From assembly GCA_902776475.1 (NCBI GenBank), contig CACYQD010000008.1, forward strand, positions 1-64,000: a DNA stretch of 64,000 bases. Reading direction: 5' to 3'. Made by a program: the position numbers and the translations under genes. Source of the DNA: an uncultured Prevotellaceae bacterium (GTDB taxonomy: Bacteria; Bacteroidota; Bacteroidia; Bacteroidales; Bacteroidaceae). The notes beneath the pieces were generated by a model. It was not told the DNA's origin, did no database searches, and was given only the letters and a program-made list of their open reading frames with translations. Each line of letters opens with the position of its first letter. Within the stretch, counting starts at the first letter, position 1. Positions 18,481 through 26,714 of this stretch are shown here, piece after piece.

Positions 18481-19457
18481 TGATGACCCTTGCAGATTTT
18501 CTTGCCGAATGGCATGATGACTCACCTTGGTTGACTGTGCACACCAGCGGTTCCACGGGTGATCCCAAACCCCTGCGTGTGGAAAAGGAGCGGATGAGGC
18601 AGAGCGCACTCATGACATTGTCCTTCCTCGGAGTGGAGAAGGGAGAAGCGGCCTTGTTGTGCATGCCACTTGACTACATCGCCGGGAAAATGATGGTGGT
18701 GCGGTCTGTCGTGGGTCAATTGAAACTCATCTCCATTCCTCCTTCAGGCCATCCAATGGCAGATCCCACAGTAAGGGATGAACCCATAGGATTTGCGGCG
18801 ATGGTTCCCCTGCAGGTATATAATAGTTTGCAAGTGCCTGAAGAGAGGGAACGGCTCAAAAACGTCTCCCACCTGATTATCGGTGGGGGAGCCGTGGATC
18901 CAGACCTGGAAAACCGTCTCCGTGGTTTCCCGAATGCCATATGGAGCACGTACGGGATGACAGAGACCCTGTCGCATATCGCCATGCGGAGAATCAATGG
19001 AGCACAAGCTTCCAGTTGGTATCAACCGCTTCCGGGAGTCGTGATTTCTCAAGACGATGAAGGATGCCTTGTCATCCATGCCCCAAAGGTTTGCGCTCAG
19101 GTGTTGAAGACCAACGATATCGTAGAACTGCACGCCGATGGACAGCGCTTCAAAATACTTGGAAGAAAGGACAATGTGATCTGTTGTGGAGGCATCAAGA
19201 TACAAGCAGAACAAGCGGAGGAAATCCTCAGACCTTATCTTGCCGCCCCCTTCTACATCGGTAAGATGAAGGATGCTAAATTTGGTGAAATACCCGTGCT
19301 GGTGTCGGAGAGTTTAGACAAAAAAACACTGGAAGACATTATTAGTCATGTCCTCCCCAAATACTGGTGTCCTCGAAAAATAGTCACAGTGAAAAAACTT
19401 CCTGTCACCGAAACAGGCAAGCCCAGACGCTCTGTGATTCCTTTAAACGACGGTTAG
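18480..19457 (+). CDS. menE: o-succinylbenzoate-CoA ligase
   Basis: ANL-family adenylating enzyme that activates o-succinylbenzoate with CoA for MenB. Signature P-loop VHTSGSTGDPKPLRV is near residue 20, STYGMTETLSHIA mid-protein, and the C-terminal hinge and lid GRKDNVICCGGIKIQAE with KLPVTETGKPRR. About 325 residues, clearly shorter than the 450-residue E. coli enzyme because the N-terminal subdomain before the P-loop is nearly absent; the compact form seems usual for Bacteroidetes. GTG at 18477 and ATGs at 18480 and 18483 are all possible starts; the menC stop TGA overlaps them. Confidence 0.9.
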   Translation: MMTLADFLAEWHDDSPWLTVHTSGSTGDPKPLRVEKERMRQSALMTLSFLGVEKGEAALLCMPLDYIAGKMMVVRSVVGQLKLISIPPSGHPMADPTVRDEPIGFAAMVPLQVYNSLQVPEERERLKNVSHLIIGGGAVDPDLENRLRGFPNAIWSTYGMTETLSHIAMRRINGAQASSWYQPLPGVVISQDDEGCLVIHAPKVCAQVLKTNDIVELHADGQRFKILGRKDNVICCGGIKIQAEQAEEILRPYLAAPFYIGKMKDAKFGEIPVLVSESLDKKTLEDIISHVLPKYWCPRKIVTVKKLPVTETGKPRRSVIPLNDG

Positions 19458-19477
19458 TCTTTCGACCAACCGTCGTT
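19446..19477. terminator. hairpin at the end of the men operon
   Basis: AACGACGGTT (446-455) pairs perfectly with AACCGTCGTT (468-477), and inner GTC/GAC pairs extend the stem. It overlaps the menE stop codon. T-runs are weak on both sides. It probably ends both menE and the convergent small-protein gene. Confidence 0.6.
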
Positions 19478-19488
19478 ATGATGAAATC

Positions 19489-19686
19489 TTATTGTTTTTC
19501 GTCTTCCATTTCTTCGGTGCCCCAGACACTCTTGTTGTTGGGCAACTTGTCGTATCTCTCTTCCCAATCACCCTCGAAGTTGTTGCCTGGAAGTGAGATA
19601 TCATCCTGTTTTGCATCTTCAAGCACAGAGTTGACCAAGTTGATGTCAACATAGCGAGCCTCTGGAATTACATAAAACTTTTTCAT
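19489..19686 (-). CDS. acidic small protein of the MKKxYxxP...NKSVW type (copy 1)
   Basis: A 65-residue acidic protein without signal peptide or membrane segment; function unknown. It opens MKKFYVIPEA, has SVLED at residues 20-24 and PNNKSVW near the end (NKSVW at 51-55). The same positions in the small protein at 23137-23316 carry MKKQYINP, SVLDE and NKSVW, so the two are homologous. It has its own strong promoter (19797-19827) and a leader of about 100 bases, and lies downstream of the dockerin-bearing secreted protein. It may be a precursor peptide, a chaperone-like partner or a regulator; the sequence does not decide. Confidence 0.7.
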   Translation of the reverse strand: MKKFYVIPEARYVDINLVNSVLEDAKQDDISLPGNNFEGDWEERYDKLPNNKSVWGTEEMEDEKQ

Positions 19687-19796
19687 GTTAATTGATTTAT
19701 TATTGTTTTATTAATATTTTTATCAGGCGTATTCTTTAACCCTTTTTTTAGCTGAATGAAGACTAACTGATTGACCTTTGTTTATACAAATCGATG

Positions 19797-19827
19797 CAAA
19801 TTTATAAAAAATATCTTTCGCAACAAA
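19797..19827 (-). promoter_or_regulatory. canonical promoter of small protein copy 1
   Basis: On the minus strand TTTG (19824-19827), 19-base spacer, TAAATTTG (19797-19804). The predicted leader to the start at 19686 is about 105 AT-rich bases. Confidence 0.7.
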
Positions 19828-19899
19828 GAAATTTCCATTTAATTTGCGATTTTAGCCTTTTTTCTCGTTAACTTTTTCCTAATTCGTACTTTTTTGTTC

Positions 19900-21804
19900 T
19901 TAATGAGTCAAAATATAGTTGACAATCCACATGATATCCGACACGTTCACCCTGTTGTCTTCATTGGTGTCTGCGTTCTGGAAGATGAATCTCTCAGGTT
20001 GGGAACCGAGGATGTAGTTGACGCAGGCCATGATGTCTGACACGTTAACCTGTCCATCGCCATTGGCATCACCTTTCAGAGGTTCGTAGTCTTCATCTGT
20101 CGTGAAGAGAATCTCGTCTTTGGGTGATTTGGCCTCGCTGACATCCAGGTAGCAGGTGTTGTTGGCGATATAGGTCAAGGTGATATTGCCTTGTGTGGGG
20201 TCTTTGATGTTTTCCTTGCCGAAGGCTGCTTTCTCGGGACTGAGGATACGCATGGTCTCCGGATCGAAGGCAGTGCGGTAGTACTGTTCATTGCTGCCCT
20301 CGTCGTCGCTCTTGACTATGTTCTGAGCGCCGCTCTCATCACCGCTCTCGTCGCCGCCTGGTTGGCTATTCCCAGCGTTTTCATCCTTGACCCAGATCTC
20401 ACCCTTCAGCAGGTTGGTCGTCGTGAGGGCTGCAGGTTCGGTGGCCAGTGGCAACAGACGGTTTCCCTTGGGTTCTGTGGAGTTGCACTCCAGCAGTACG
20501 GCTGTGTTGGCCGGTACGATGCCGTCTTTGATTTCCTCGATGTGTGCTCTGCCGTCTTTCAGGATTTTATCGACGACATAGGCTTTTACGCCATCATAGC
20601 ACTTGTAGGGGAAGGCGGTACACATGGTGGTGTAGTATTTGCCGTTGAGGGTGGTACCAGCCGATGGCTTGGCTCCAAAGTACCATTGGTCCATGTGTTC
20701 CTCGTCAAGCAGTTCCACTGACCAGCGGTAGTTGTGCTCTGCATTAGGACGGTTGTAGAGACTGGGGTGGGTGACCGTACCAATTAGTTCGATGTTGCTC
20801 TTTGGTCCCACTATATTATCCTTGATATATCCTGTGAAACCACTGTTTTGACCGAAGATGAAGTAGTCGTTTTCGAGGTATTTCTCGACATGCAACTTCA
20901 TTCCTCCGAGCTCATAGGTGGAAACACCTTGTGCGATCATCTCCACTTGTTTCAGACCACCGGCACCTGTGGATTTTCCTTTCAGCTTGATGACAACTGC
21001 CGGGGTGGACTGAAGGTTGGCATGGTTGCCGGGCATGAACATGAGGGAGTTGACAAAATAGCGTTGGTCTGGGCTAAGGGTGTTCTCAGATTTGCCAATC
21101 ACTCCTAAATATCGACCGGCATAAATATTTTTAAGTCTAACATAAATACCATTTTCCACATTCTTCGGTTCAAACTCGGCGACATAAGTTCCTTTGGTGT
21201 TTTCATCTACAGTGATGGTCAGTGGATTTGTCGTAATTAGATCATTTGCGTTGTCTTTGCGCCAACCTTTGAATGTACTGTATAACATATCGGGGTTGGC
21301 TGTAATTGTTACGGTTTGCCCAATTTCATTCTCGGGTATGTCGATGGAGACCGTTCCCAAGGTCTCATCTGAAGATTTGGGATATACCATTCCTATTTTG
21401 GAGAAATGGGCGTAGTATTCTGTTACCAGAGGATTTTCCATGTCTGTGGCAAGTGTGGTAACAATGTCTGTAGCATAGCTTGATGTGCTGAATGGTATTT
21501 CATTGTTCCCTTCCATTCTTGACCAGTAATTGAACATATAGCCTTCCTCAGGCTTGGCGTAGAGGTAGGCTGTTACAGTGACGGCTGCTACAGGGGCTTG
21601 GGGACTTTCATCATATGTTTCACTCATGAATGAGTTTCTCCATCGGATGTCCTCCTCTTCTAATGGCTTGTTGGAGGCATAGACTTTACCAGAACCAGTC
21701 GGCTGTGCTCTGACAATAAATTTATAAAAAAAAGTATTGCCAGCAAATGATTCTGAAACAGCCATCAGAAGAAGGGCTGTAAAAAGGATTGTTTTCTTCA
21801 TCAT
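19900..21804 (-). CDS. large secreted protein with C-terminal type I dockerin repeats
   Basis: A 634-residue protein with signal peptide MMKKTILFTALLLMAVSESFA. The N-terminal part is beta-rich (FYKFIVRAQPTGSGKVYASN, then Ig-like repeats with GQTVTITANPDMLYSTFKGW). A central module (about 358-540) contains NYRWSVELLDEE, WYFGAKPS, GKYYTTMCTAFPYKC and VPANTAVLLEC. The C-terminus has two dockerin calcium loops, GDANGDGQVNVSDIMACVNYI and ADTNEDNRVNVSDIMWIVNYI. The central module is paralogous to that of the secreted protein at 23338-25101. A Gly/Asp/Ser-rich linker (about residues 460-490) is low complexity. No cohesin is visible in the window. Codon and base usage is AT-richer than in the men operon. 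Confidence 0.75.
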   Translation of the reverse strand: MMKKTILFTALLLMAVSESFAGNTFFYKFIVRAQPTGSGKVYASNKPLEEEDIRWRNSFMSETYDESPQAPVAAVTVTAYLYAKPEEGYMFNYWSRMEGNNEIPFSTSSYATDIVTTLATDMENPLVTEYYAHFSKIGMVYPKSSDETLGTVSIDIPENEIGQTVTITANPDMLYSTFKGWRKDNANDLITTNPLTITVDENTKGTYVAEFEPKNVENGIYVRLKNIYAGRYLGVIGKSENTLSPDQRYFVNSLMFMPGNHANLQSTPAVVIKLKGKSTGAGGLKQVEMIAQGVSTYELGGMKLHVEKYLENDYFIFGQNSGFTGYIKDNIVGPKSNIELIGTVTHPSLYNRPNAEHNYRWSVELLDEEHMDQWYFGAKPSAGTTLNGKYYTTMCTAFPYKCYDGVKAYVVDKILKDGRAHIEEIKDGIVPANTAVLLECNSTEPKGNRLLPLATEPAALTTTNLLKGEIWVKDENAGNSQPGGDESGDESGAQNIVKSDDEGSNEQYYRTAFDPETMRILSPEKAAFGKENIKDPTQGNITLTYIANNTCYLDVSEAKSPKDEILFTTDEDYEPLKGDANGDGQVNVSDIMACVNYILGSQPERFIFQNADTNEDNRVNVSDIMWIVNYILTH

Positions 21805-21828
21805 GATATGTATATTTCCAATTTGCCG

Positions 21829-21836
21829 CAAAGTTA
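21829..21836 (-). promoter_or_regulatory. -7 element before the dockerin protein gene
   Basis: TAACTTTG on the minus strand, 25 bases before the chosen start. No -33 TTTG at the usual distance. It supports MMKK at 21804 over the upstream in-frame codon at 21831. Confidence 0.45.
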
Positions 21837-21867
21837 ATAAAAATATTAGTTTTCTGATACTTTTTTC

Positions 21868-23055
21868 TCACTTATTTTGTTTTCTGCCAATTAGATAGCA
21901 ATTTAGAGTTCTTACTAACAAGATAATAGTGATGATTTGATGTGGAATGTCCAATTGTGAGGATAGGGGCGTGATGCTTATAAAGATGATGAGTGTGATA
22001 GAATAGAATAGGTATATTTCCCAAAAATGTGTTTTTTTATGTGCTAATAGCCATATAAGCATGGGTAGAGGGTTGAAGGGTATTAAATACCAATTCCATC
22101 GGTTGCCGAAAAGATTGGCGAAGACTGATGCATAGAGGATAATGATTCCTGCCCCAGTTTGTGACACAAGAAGGATGGCGTCTGTAATATGTGCTATACG
22201 ATTCCATCCGAAACACCATTCCCCGAATGTAATGATCAGGATGAGGATAAGAATGAAGGAGAATAATAATGTGGGAGTAATGGGGTGGGGTGCCAATTGA
22301 GTTGTTTGTGGTAGGATTTGTTTGGTTTCCCCTTTGAATAGTGGTCGTTCCTCTGTCGTTTCATTGGAAGATATTACAGCACCTTTAAGTACATCTATGA
22401 TCATATTGGGTGAAAGACGGTATTCTGTTTCAAACTGTTCATCACTCACCGCTCCATAGAAAATCATGTAGATGAACTGTCCCCATGGGGTGTGGTTGGA
22501 ACAATAACGGAGGAGTTCACCGTTATTGAGAGCCATCTCCTTGGGCATTTTCTTAAAAACCACTTGCTCTTCGATGAGAGCATTCTCTATCATAATAATG
22601 CTCATCATTGCACAGTTTGTCTTCAATAAATTGAATGTGAGATGAGGTGGCTTTACCATCTCCTCATCAAGGTTTTTCCAGAGTAATTGCTTTTCAGGTA
22701 ATGTGAGATTAAGAGGGTATTGAGAGACACCACGGCCTTCTTCTTTATAACTAAGGATAAAGTCTTCTGATGGAACAGCAATCACTCTGGCCATTGATTT
22801 TCCTGTGAAGAACTTCAGGTAGTCACCAGGTTGTGCATCCATCTCCAATGAGAAGCAATAATCCAGTCCATGTTCTGGGCACTCCATTCTGATTGCACAA
22901 TGTCCGAAACTGGAGTAAATGGCATCACCTGGTGTGGCGACTATCAAACTGGCTGTCACAAACTGACTGCTGTCTTTCTCTGTCTCGTTTGGCGTACACC
23001 AGATTGAAAGTGTGTATGCCCAAAGACCAATGATGATAAAAGATACTCTCCTCAC
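21868..23055 (-). CDS. DUF4105 / Lnb-like exported protein with C-terminal membrane segments
   Basis: About 395 residues. An N-terminal signal (RRVSFIIIGLWAYTLSIW) is followed by a periplasmic domain with the DUF4105 pattern: LIVATPGDAIYSSFGHCAIRM (His) and, about 110 residues on, FNLLKTNCAMM (Cys). This is a papain/NlpC-like Cys-His arrangement. The C-terminal third has about five hydrophobic segments, such as LLFSFILILILIITFG and IYLFYSITLIIFISI. As I recall, this Pfam family was linked to lipoprotein N-acylation in Bacteroides (Lnb); whether this copy does that is inference. The start is GTG at 23055 or TTG at 23079; no ATG is available. A terminator-like hairpin stands directly upstream. 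Base composition is AT-rich. Confidence 0.72.
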   Translation of the reverse strand: MRRVSFIIIGLWAYTLSIWCTPNETEKDSSQFVTASLIVATPGDAIYSSFGHCAIRMECPEHGLDYCFSLEMDAQPGDYLKFFTGKSMARVIAVPSEDFILSYKEEGRGVSQYPLNLTLPEKQLLWKNLDEEMVKPPHLTFNLLKTNCAMMSIIMIENALIEEQVVFKKMPKEMALNNGELLRYCSNHTPWGQFIYMIFYGAVSDEQFETEYRLSPNMIIDVLKGAVISSNETTEERPLFKGETKQILPQTTQLAPHPITPTLLFSFILILILIITFGEWCFGWNRIAHITDAILLVSQTGAGIIILYASVFANLFGNRWNWYLIPFNPLPMLIWLLAHKKTHFWEIYLFYSITLIIFISITPLSSQLDIPHQIITIILLVRTLNCYLIGRKQNK

Positions 23056-23085
23056 GTGTTGTCTATTTTGTAGGTTCAAAGAAAT

Positions 23086-23117
23086 AAAAAAGGTGATGAT
23101 TGCTCACCACCTTTTTT
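23086..23117. terminator. bidirectional terminator-like hairpin between small protein copy 2 and the DUF4105 gene
   Basis: GGTGATGA (92-99) pairs with TCACCACC (104-111) with one G-U pair and a 4-base loop. The hairpin is flanked by an A-run at 86-91 and a T-run at 112-117, so it is strong on both strands. Because the DUF4105 start is only about 30 bases further on and no clear promoter lies between, it may act as an attenuator. Confidence 0.75.
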
Positions 23118-23136
23118 ATCGTATGCTTTGGATTTA

Positions 23137-23316
23137 TTAATCATCCCAAACGCTCTTGTTGCTGAACATGTCGTCTACAACAGCCTCTTCAGCTTCCTCG
23201 CCTACTACATCGCCAACGGGGATATATGACTGGTTTCCGAAAAGTTCATCGAGCACACTGTGCTTAATACTCAAGGTCATTACCTTGCAAACCGGGTTGA
23301 TATATTGTTTCTTCAT
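23137..23316 (-). CDS. acidic small protein of the MKKxYxxP...NKSVW type (copy 2)
   Basis: A 59-codon frame read directly from the minus strand: it begins MKKQYINPVC, has SVLDE at 20-24 and ends SNKSVWDD. It is acidic in its second half (GEEAEEAVVDD). It starts 21 bases after the stop of the large secreted protein, so the two are almost certainly co-transcribed, and a terminator follows 20 bases after its stop. Its similarity to the 65-residue protein at 19489-19686 (same register for MKK-Y--P and SVL[ED][DE], same NKSVW block) is strong evidence that it is a real gene. Function unknown. Confidence 0.72.
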   Translation of the reverse strand: MKKQYINPVCKVMTLSIKHSVLDELFGNQSYIPVGDVVGEEAEEAVVDDMFSNKSVWDD

Positions 23317-23337
23317 AATTCAAAAGTGATTTTTAAG

Positions 23338-25101
23338 TTATTTGATAACCATTTTCTTTCCGTTCACGATATACAGACCCTTTGTAGGATTGTTGACGAT
23401 ACGACCCTGGATGTCATAGATGGTATTGTTCTCCACGTTGTTGGTGCTAACCTCTGTGATGCCATTGAGCCAAGTCTCGTAATCAACGATGGCGATGTTT
23501 GCCTCAGCCATGTTCTCTTCGAGAATCATGAATGCTCTATTGGCTTTCATTGTGCTACCATTGTACTTGAAGAAACCAAGTGGGTTCTTATCGTTCTTGC
23601 CCTCATTGAAGACACGGATAAGCTTTCTTGCAATAGGAGTACCCTTGTTCACTGTTCCATCTTCATTCAATGGGCGGACGCAATAATAGAACTCATCATC
23701 AGGTTGTGCACCATCGGGGTCACCTTCAAATGATTTGGAGAAGAAGATACCGCGGAGGAATGAGCGGTATGTCTCTTCCTGAATGGCCTTGCCTAAATCT
23801 GCTTCAACAGGATCACCTGCAGGCTGCAGGAAGTTCTGGGTGTGGCTCTTGCCCAAGCACTCAATCACAACCGGAGTACGTGCGGGAACAGTTCCTGTGT
23901 ACTCTTTAGTGGTAGCATAACCGACAACTGCGTTGGCAGGATCTGCTGATGGGAAATCACCAAGCTGTGGAGCTTCTTGAATACCCCAAACCCTTACGGT
24001 GTTCTCGCCATTATCAACAATCTCCATGGGGAAGTCCACATAAAGAGTTCCATAGTAATGACCGTCGTTACCCTTGATGAATGCATCCATTCCGAAATAG
24101 TTGGTGCCTTCGGCCTTAGTGCCAGGAACGATTTCCTCGATAATCCACTTAGCATAGTTACCAGCAACTTTGATTTCGGGATCGTAACCAGAAACAGGAT
24201 AATCAACGGTGTTGTTGTTAGCGAAGCTGATGAACTCTGTACCATCACCATTGCCTGGGTTCATAATCTGAGTGTGGGAGTTGAAGTTGGTGTCAACACG
24301 GCCTCCAATGAGGTAATAGGTGTGACCCATGTGGATACGGTTGGAGTAGTTAGAGAGGCTGTAGAAGAAGAAAGATTTCCACTGCAACCAAAGATCTTCT
24401 TGCTCGGATTCGATGCAGTATTGCTCAACACCATCCAACAATGCTTGCCACAATGCTTCTTCAAGACCTTCTGATGCTTCTTCAAACCCATTCTCAACCA
24501 GATAGTTGGCAAGAGGTCTGGTGTTAGGAGTAGTACTCTTCAAATACCAAGCTGGTCTTGCTGGTATGGTTTTTCCTGTTTTCTCATCCAATACAGGCTC
24601 TGTGGTAGTTGGCTCAAGATACATCTGCATGTAGCTGAACATTTCATCGATAGTCTTTTTGACATCAAGTCCCCATTTGTTCACACTGTTCAAACCTGAT
24701 AAAGAACCGCTTAGTCCTGCTCTTAACGTTTTGACCATGTTACCATAGACAGCTGCTGAAGCGTCAACAGCTTGTGAACGAAGATTTAGCACTTCGAGGT
24801 CGTTAGCTGTGAAATCAACATACTCCAGACCTGTTGTCGTCGGATCAACGACGAGGCTCTGATCGATGGGCTCGGTAGTGATGTACATCACGGTACCCGG
24901 CATAGTAATAGCATCTGCCTTCTTAGCTTGTGGCTGAGCTGTAGTAGGAGATGTAACATTCATAACACCAGTTCCTTTGGCATCAAGATAACCAGCGTTA
25001 ATCACGCGGTAGTAACCGTTAGGGGCATCTTGTGCATAAGACCCAAGGCTTACCGCTGAAGCGATAAACGTCATCAATAAACCTTTCGTAAATTTTCTCA
25101 T
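23338..25101 (-). CDS. large secreted protein with Prevotella-type C-terminal sorting tail
   Basis: A 587-residue protein with signal peptide MRKFTKGLLMTFIASAVSLGSYA, then NGYYRVINAGYLDAKGTGVMN, an RICIN/FN-like opening often seen in Prevotella surface proteins. A charged helical middle (about 95-230) follows. The module at about 314-540 has AKWIIEEIVPG, NYFGMDAF, HYYGTLYVDFPM and VPARTPVVIEC. The tail NTIYDIQGRIVN...KGLYIVNGKKMVIK resembles the short Por/type IX secretion C-terminal domain. The 314-540 module matches that of the dockerin protein in order and spacing. Function is unknown; surface exposure is inferred. The small protein copy 2 follows at once. Confidence 0.75.
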   Translation of the reverse strand: MRKFTKGLLMTFIASAVSLGSYAQDAPNGYYRVINAGYLDAKGTGVMNVTSPTTAQPQAKKADAITMPGTVMYITTEPIDQSLVVDPTTTGLEYVDFTANDLEVLNLRSQAVDASAAVYGNMVKTLRAGLSGSLSGLNSVNKWGLDVKKTIDEMFSYMQMYLEPTTTEPVLDEKTGKTIPARPAWYLKSTTPNTRPLANYLVENGFEEASEGLEEALWQALLDGVEQYCIESEQEDLWLQWKSFFFYSLSNYSNRIHMGHTYYLIGGRVDTNFNSHTQIMNPGNGDGTEFISFANNNTVDYPVSGYDPEIKVAGNYAKWIIEEIVPGTKAEGTNYFGMDAFIKGNDGHYYGTLYVDFPMEIVDNGENTVRVWGIQEAPQLGDFPSADPANAVVGYATTKEYTGTVPARTPVVIECLGKSHTQNFLQPAGDPVEADLGKAIQEETYRSFLRGIFFSKSFEGDPDGAQPDDEFYYCVRPLNEDGTVNKGTPIARKLIRVFNEGKNDKNPLGFFKYNGSTMKANRAFMILEENMAEANIAIVDYETWLNGITEVSTNNVENNTIYDIQGRIVNNPTKGLYIVNGKKMVIK

Positions 25102-25271
25102 AATTTAAAATATTTAAGTTTATATATAAAATTTCCTCTTCTATATTTCATGGAGGTAAATCGGCCTTGTTTACTCTATAGGATTGATTCTTAGGGTTTT
25201 AGCCCATTTTTCGTGTCAGTCCAGTGGTTTCCTTAGCTTTCTTACTCGAATTTCAATACGCTATTTTGCTG

Positions 25272-25302
25272 CAAATTTATAAAGTCTTTCTCAAACTGCA
25301 AA
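25272..25302 (-). promoter_or_regulatory. canonical promoter of the secreted-protein/small-protein transcript
   Basis: On the minus strand TTTG (25299-25302), 19-base spacer, TAAATTTG (25272-25279). The predicted untranslated leader of about 165 bases before 25101 is long; it holds no obvious gene or strong hairpin. Confidence 0.7.
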
Positions 25303-25371
25303 GATTTTTTTACTATTTATTTCTTAAAAAATGTAAAAATTCTGATTTTGACATATTTTACCAATATTTTT

Positions 25372-26421
25372 TCAACATTCCCTGAGAAAATCCATGGCTT
25401 CCTCGATTTCCTTGATGGAGGCTGTCTGGTTGATGCGGATGTCGCCTATTTCTCCCAGCAAAGTGAAGTTGATGTCGTCGCCTCTGTTTTTCTTGTCGTG
25501 CTTCATGAGTGCGGTCAGCGCGGGGTAGTCATCGCAGGTGATGGACAACTTGCCATAGTGTTGTTTGATGAAATCCACCGTGGTGCGCATCTTGTCGGTA
25601 GGGAAGTTCGTTTTGACACAGCTCAGGTAAAGTTCACATGTCAGTCCATAAGCCACGGCATAGCCATGGAGGATGGGGTGTCCCTGTTGCAGAGACCATG
25701 ATTCGAAGGCGTGTCCGATGGTATGACCTAAGTTGAGCGCTTTGCGGATGCCTTGTTCATAGGGATCTTGTTCGACGATCTTGGCCTTGACGTCGATAGA
25801 CTCCGCCACCATTTGTTGGAGTTGGTCCAAATCGGGGTGGAAGAGGTCGAAATTGATGAGAGACGCCCATTTCTTTTGATCGGAAATCAGTCCGTGTTTG
25901 AGCATTTCGGCGAATCCTGAGCGCAGGTTTTGGTCATCGAGGGTCTTCAGAAACCGGGTGCTGATAATCACGTCGGCTGCTTGGGAGAATACTCCGATTT
26001 CGTTTTTCAGTCCGTTGAAATTGATACCTGTCTTGCCGCCCACGGAGGCATCGACCATCGCCAGCAGGGTGGTGGGTATGTTGATGTAGTTGATGCCGCG
26101 CTTGAAGGTGGAAGCGGCAAAACCGCCTAGATCGGTCACCATGCCGCCACCTAAGCAGATCATGCAAGAGTGGCGTGTCGCACCGCGGTCGCCCAACGTT
26201 TTCCAGACGTGTGTGAGACTCTCCAGCGTCTTGTTTGCATCCGTGGCGTCAATCGTGATGAATGACGCATCCTTCAAACTAGGGTGGTTGCGGAGCAGCG
26301 GCCAGCAGTAATCACGTGTCATGGTGTCGGCCAGGATGAATGTCTTGTCATGGCTGCACTCGGCGATGGCGATGGCAAGATCTTGGTCAAGTGAGGATGA
26401 TATGGTGATTTTGCTTATCAT
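25372..26421 (-). CDS. aroB: 3-dehydroquinate synthase
   Basis: NAD- and metal-dependent cyclase forming dehydroquinate from DAHP in the shikimate pathway. Diagnostic: CLGGGMVTDLGGFAASTFKRGI, then NIPTTLLAMVDASVGGKTGINF, the metal-ligand region EMLKHGLISD, and LNLGHTIGHAFES. Length 349 is normal. It stands alone on the minus strand; a -7-like TAACTTTG lies at 26521-26528, and the 5' leader contains a nested inverted repeat (26473-26504). Confidence 0.94.
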   Translation of the reverse strand: MISKITISSSLDQDLAIAIAECSHDKTFILADTMTRDYCWPLLRNHPSLKDASFITIDATDANKTLESLTHVWKTLGDRGATRHSCMICLGGGMVTDLGGFAASTFKRGINYINIPTTLLAMVDASVGGKTGINFNGLKNEIGVFSQAADVIISTRFLKTLDDQNLRSGFAEMLKHGLISDQKKWASLINFDLFHPDLDQLQQMVAESIDVKAKIVEQDPYEQGIRKALNLGHTIGHAFESWSLQQGHPILHGYAVAYGLTCELYLSCVKTNFPTDKMRTTVDFIKQHYGKLSITCDDYPALTALMKHDKKNRGDDINFTLLGEIGDIRINQTASIKEIEEAMDFLREC

Positions 26422-26472
26422 CTGCGTATCTTTTTACCTTATTATATATTTATTTGTCACTTTCTCCTGATG

Positions 26473-26504
26473 AGAGGTGTGAATCTGTCATTTTTGACAC
26501 CTCT
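26473..26504 (-). promoter_or_regulatory. nested inverted repeat in the aroB leader
   Basis: AGAGGTGT (473-480) pairs with ACACCTCT (497-504), and an inner TGTCA/TGACA pair overlaps it. It lies between the -7 element (26521-26528) and the aroB start. A regulatory role is possible but unproven. Confidence 0.35.
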
Positions 26505-26520
26505 GCGTGAAAAATCGCTG

Positions 26521-26528
26521 CAAAGTTA
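26521..26528 (-). promoter_or_regulatory. -7 promoter element of aroB
   Basis: TAACTTTG on the minus strand, about 100 bases before the aroB start. No clear -33 element. Confidence 0.35.
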
Positions 26529-26714
26529 CCTAAACCGATTCTAAAATAAGAATTTTCTCGTGTTTTTTACCTTATTTTATTTATTTGGCCGTTTTTGAGA
26601 CTTTTGCTTCAAACTGCATTTTTTGATAACAATCTTTAAACCTTGCTCATCGAAAAACGTCAAAGAATCAAATTTCACCGGTATGGAGTACCGGAATTAG
26701 CAATTAAAGGTAAA

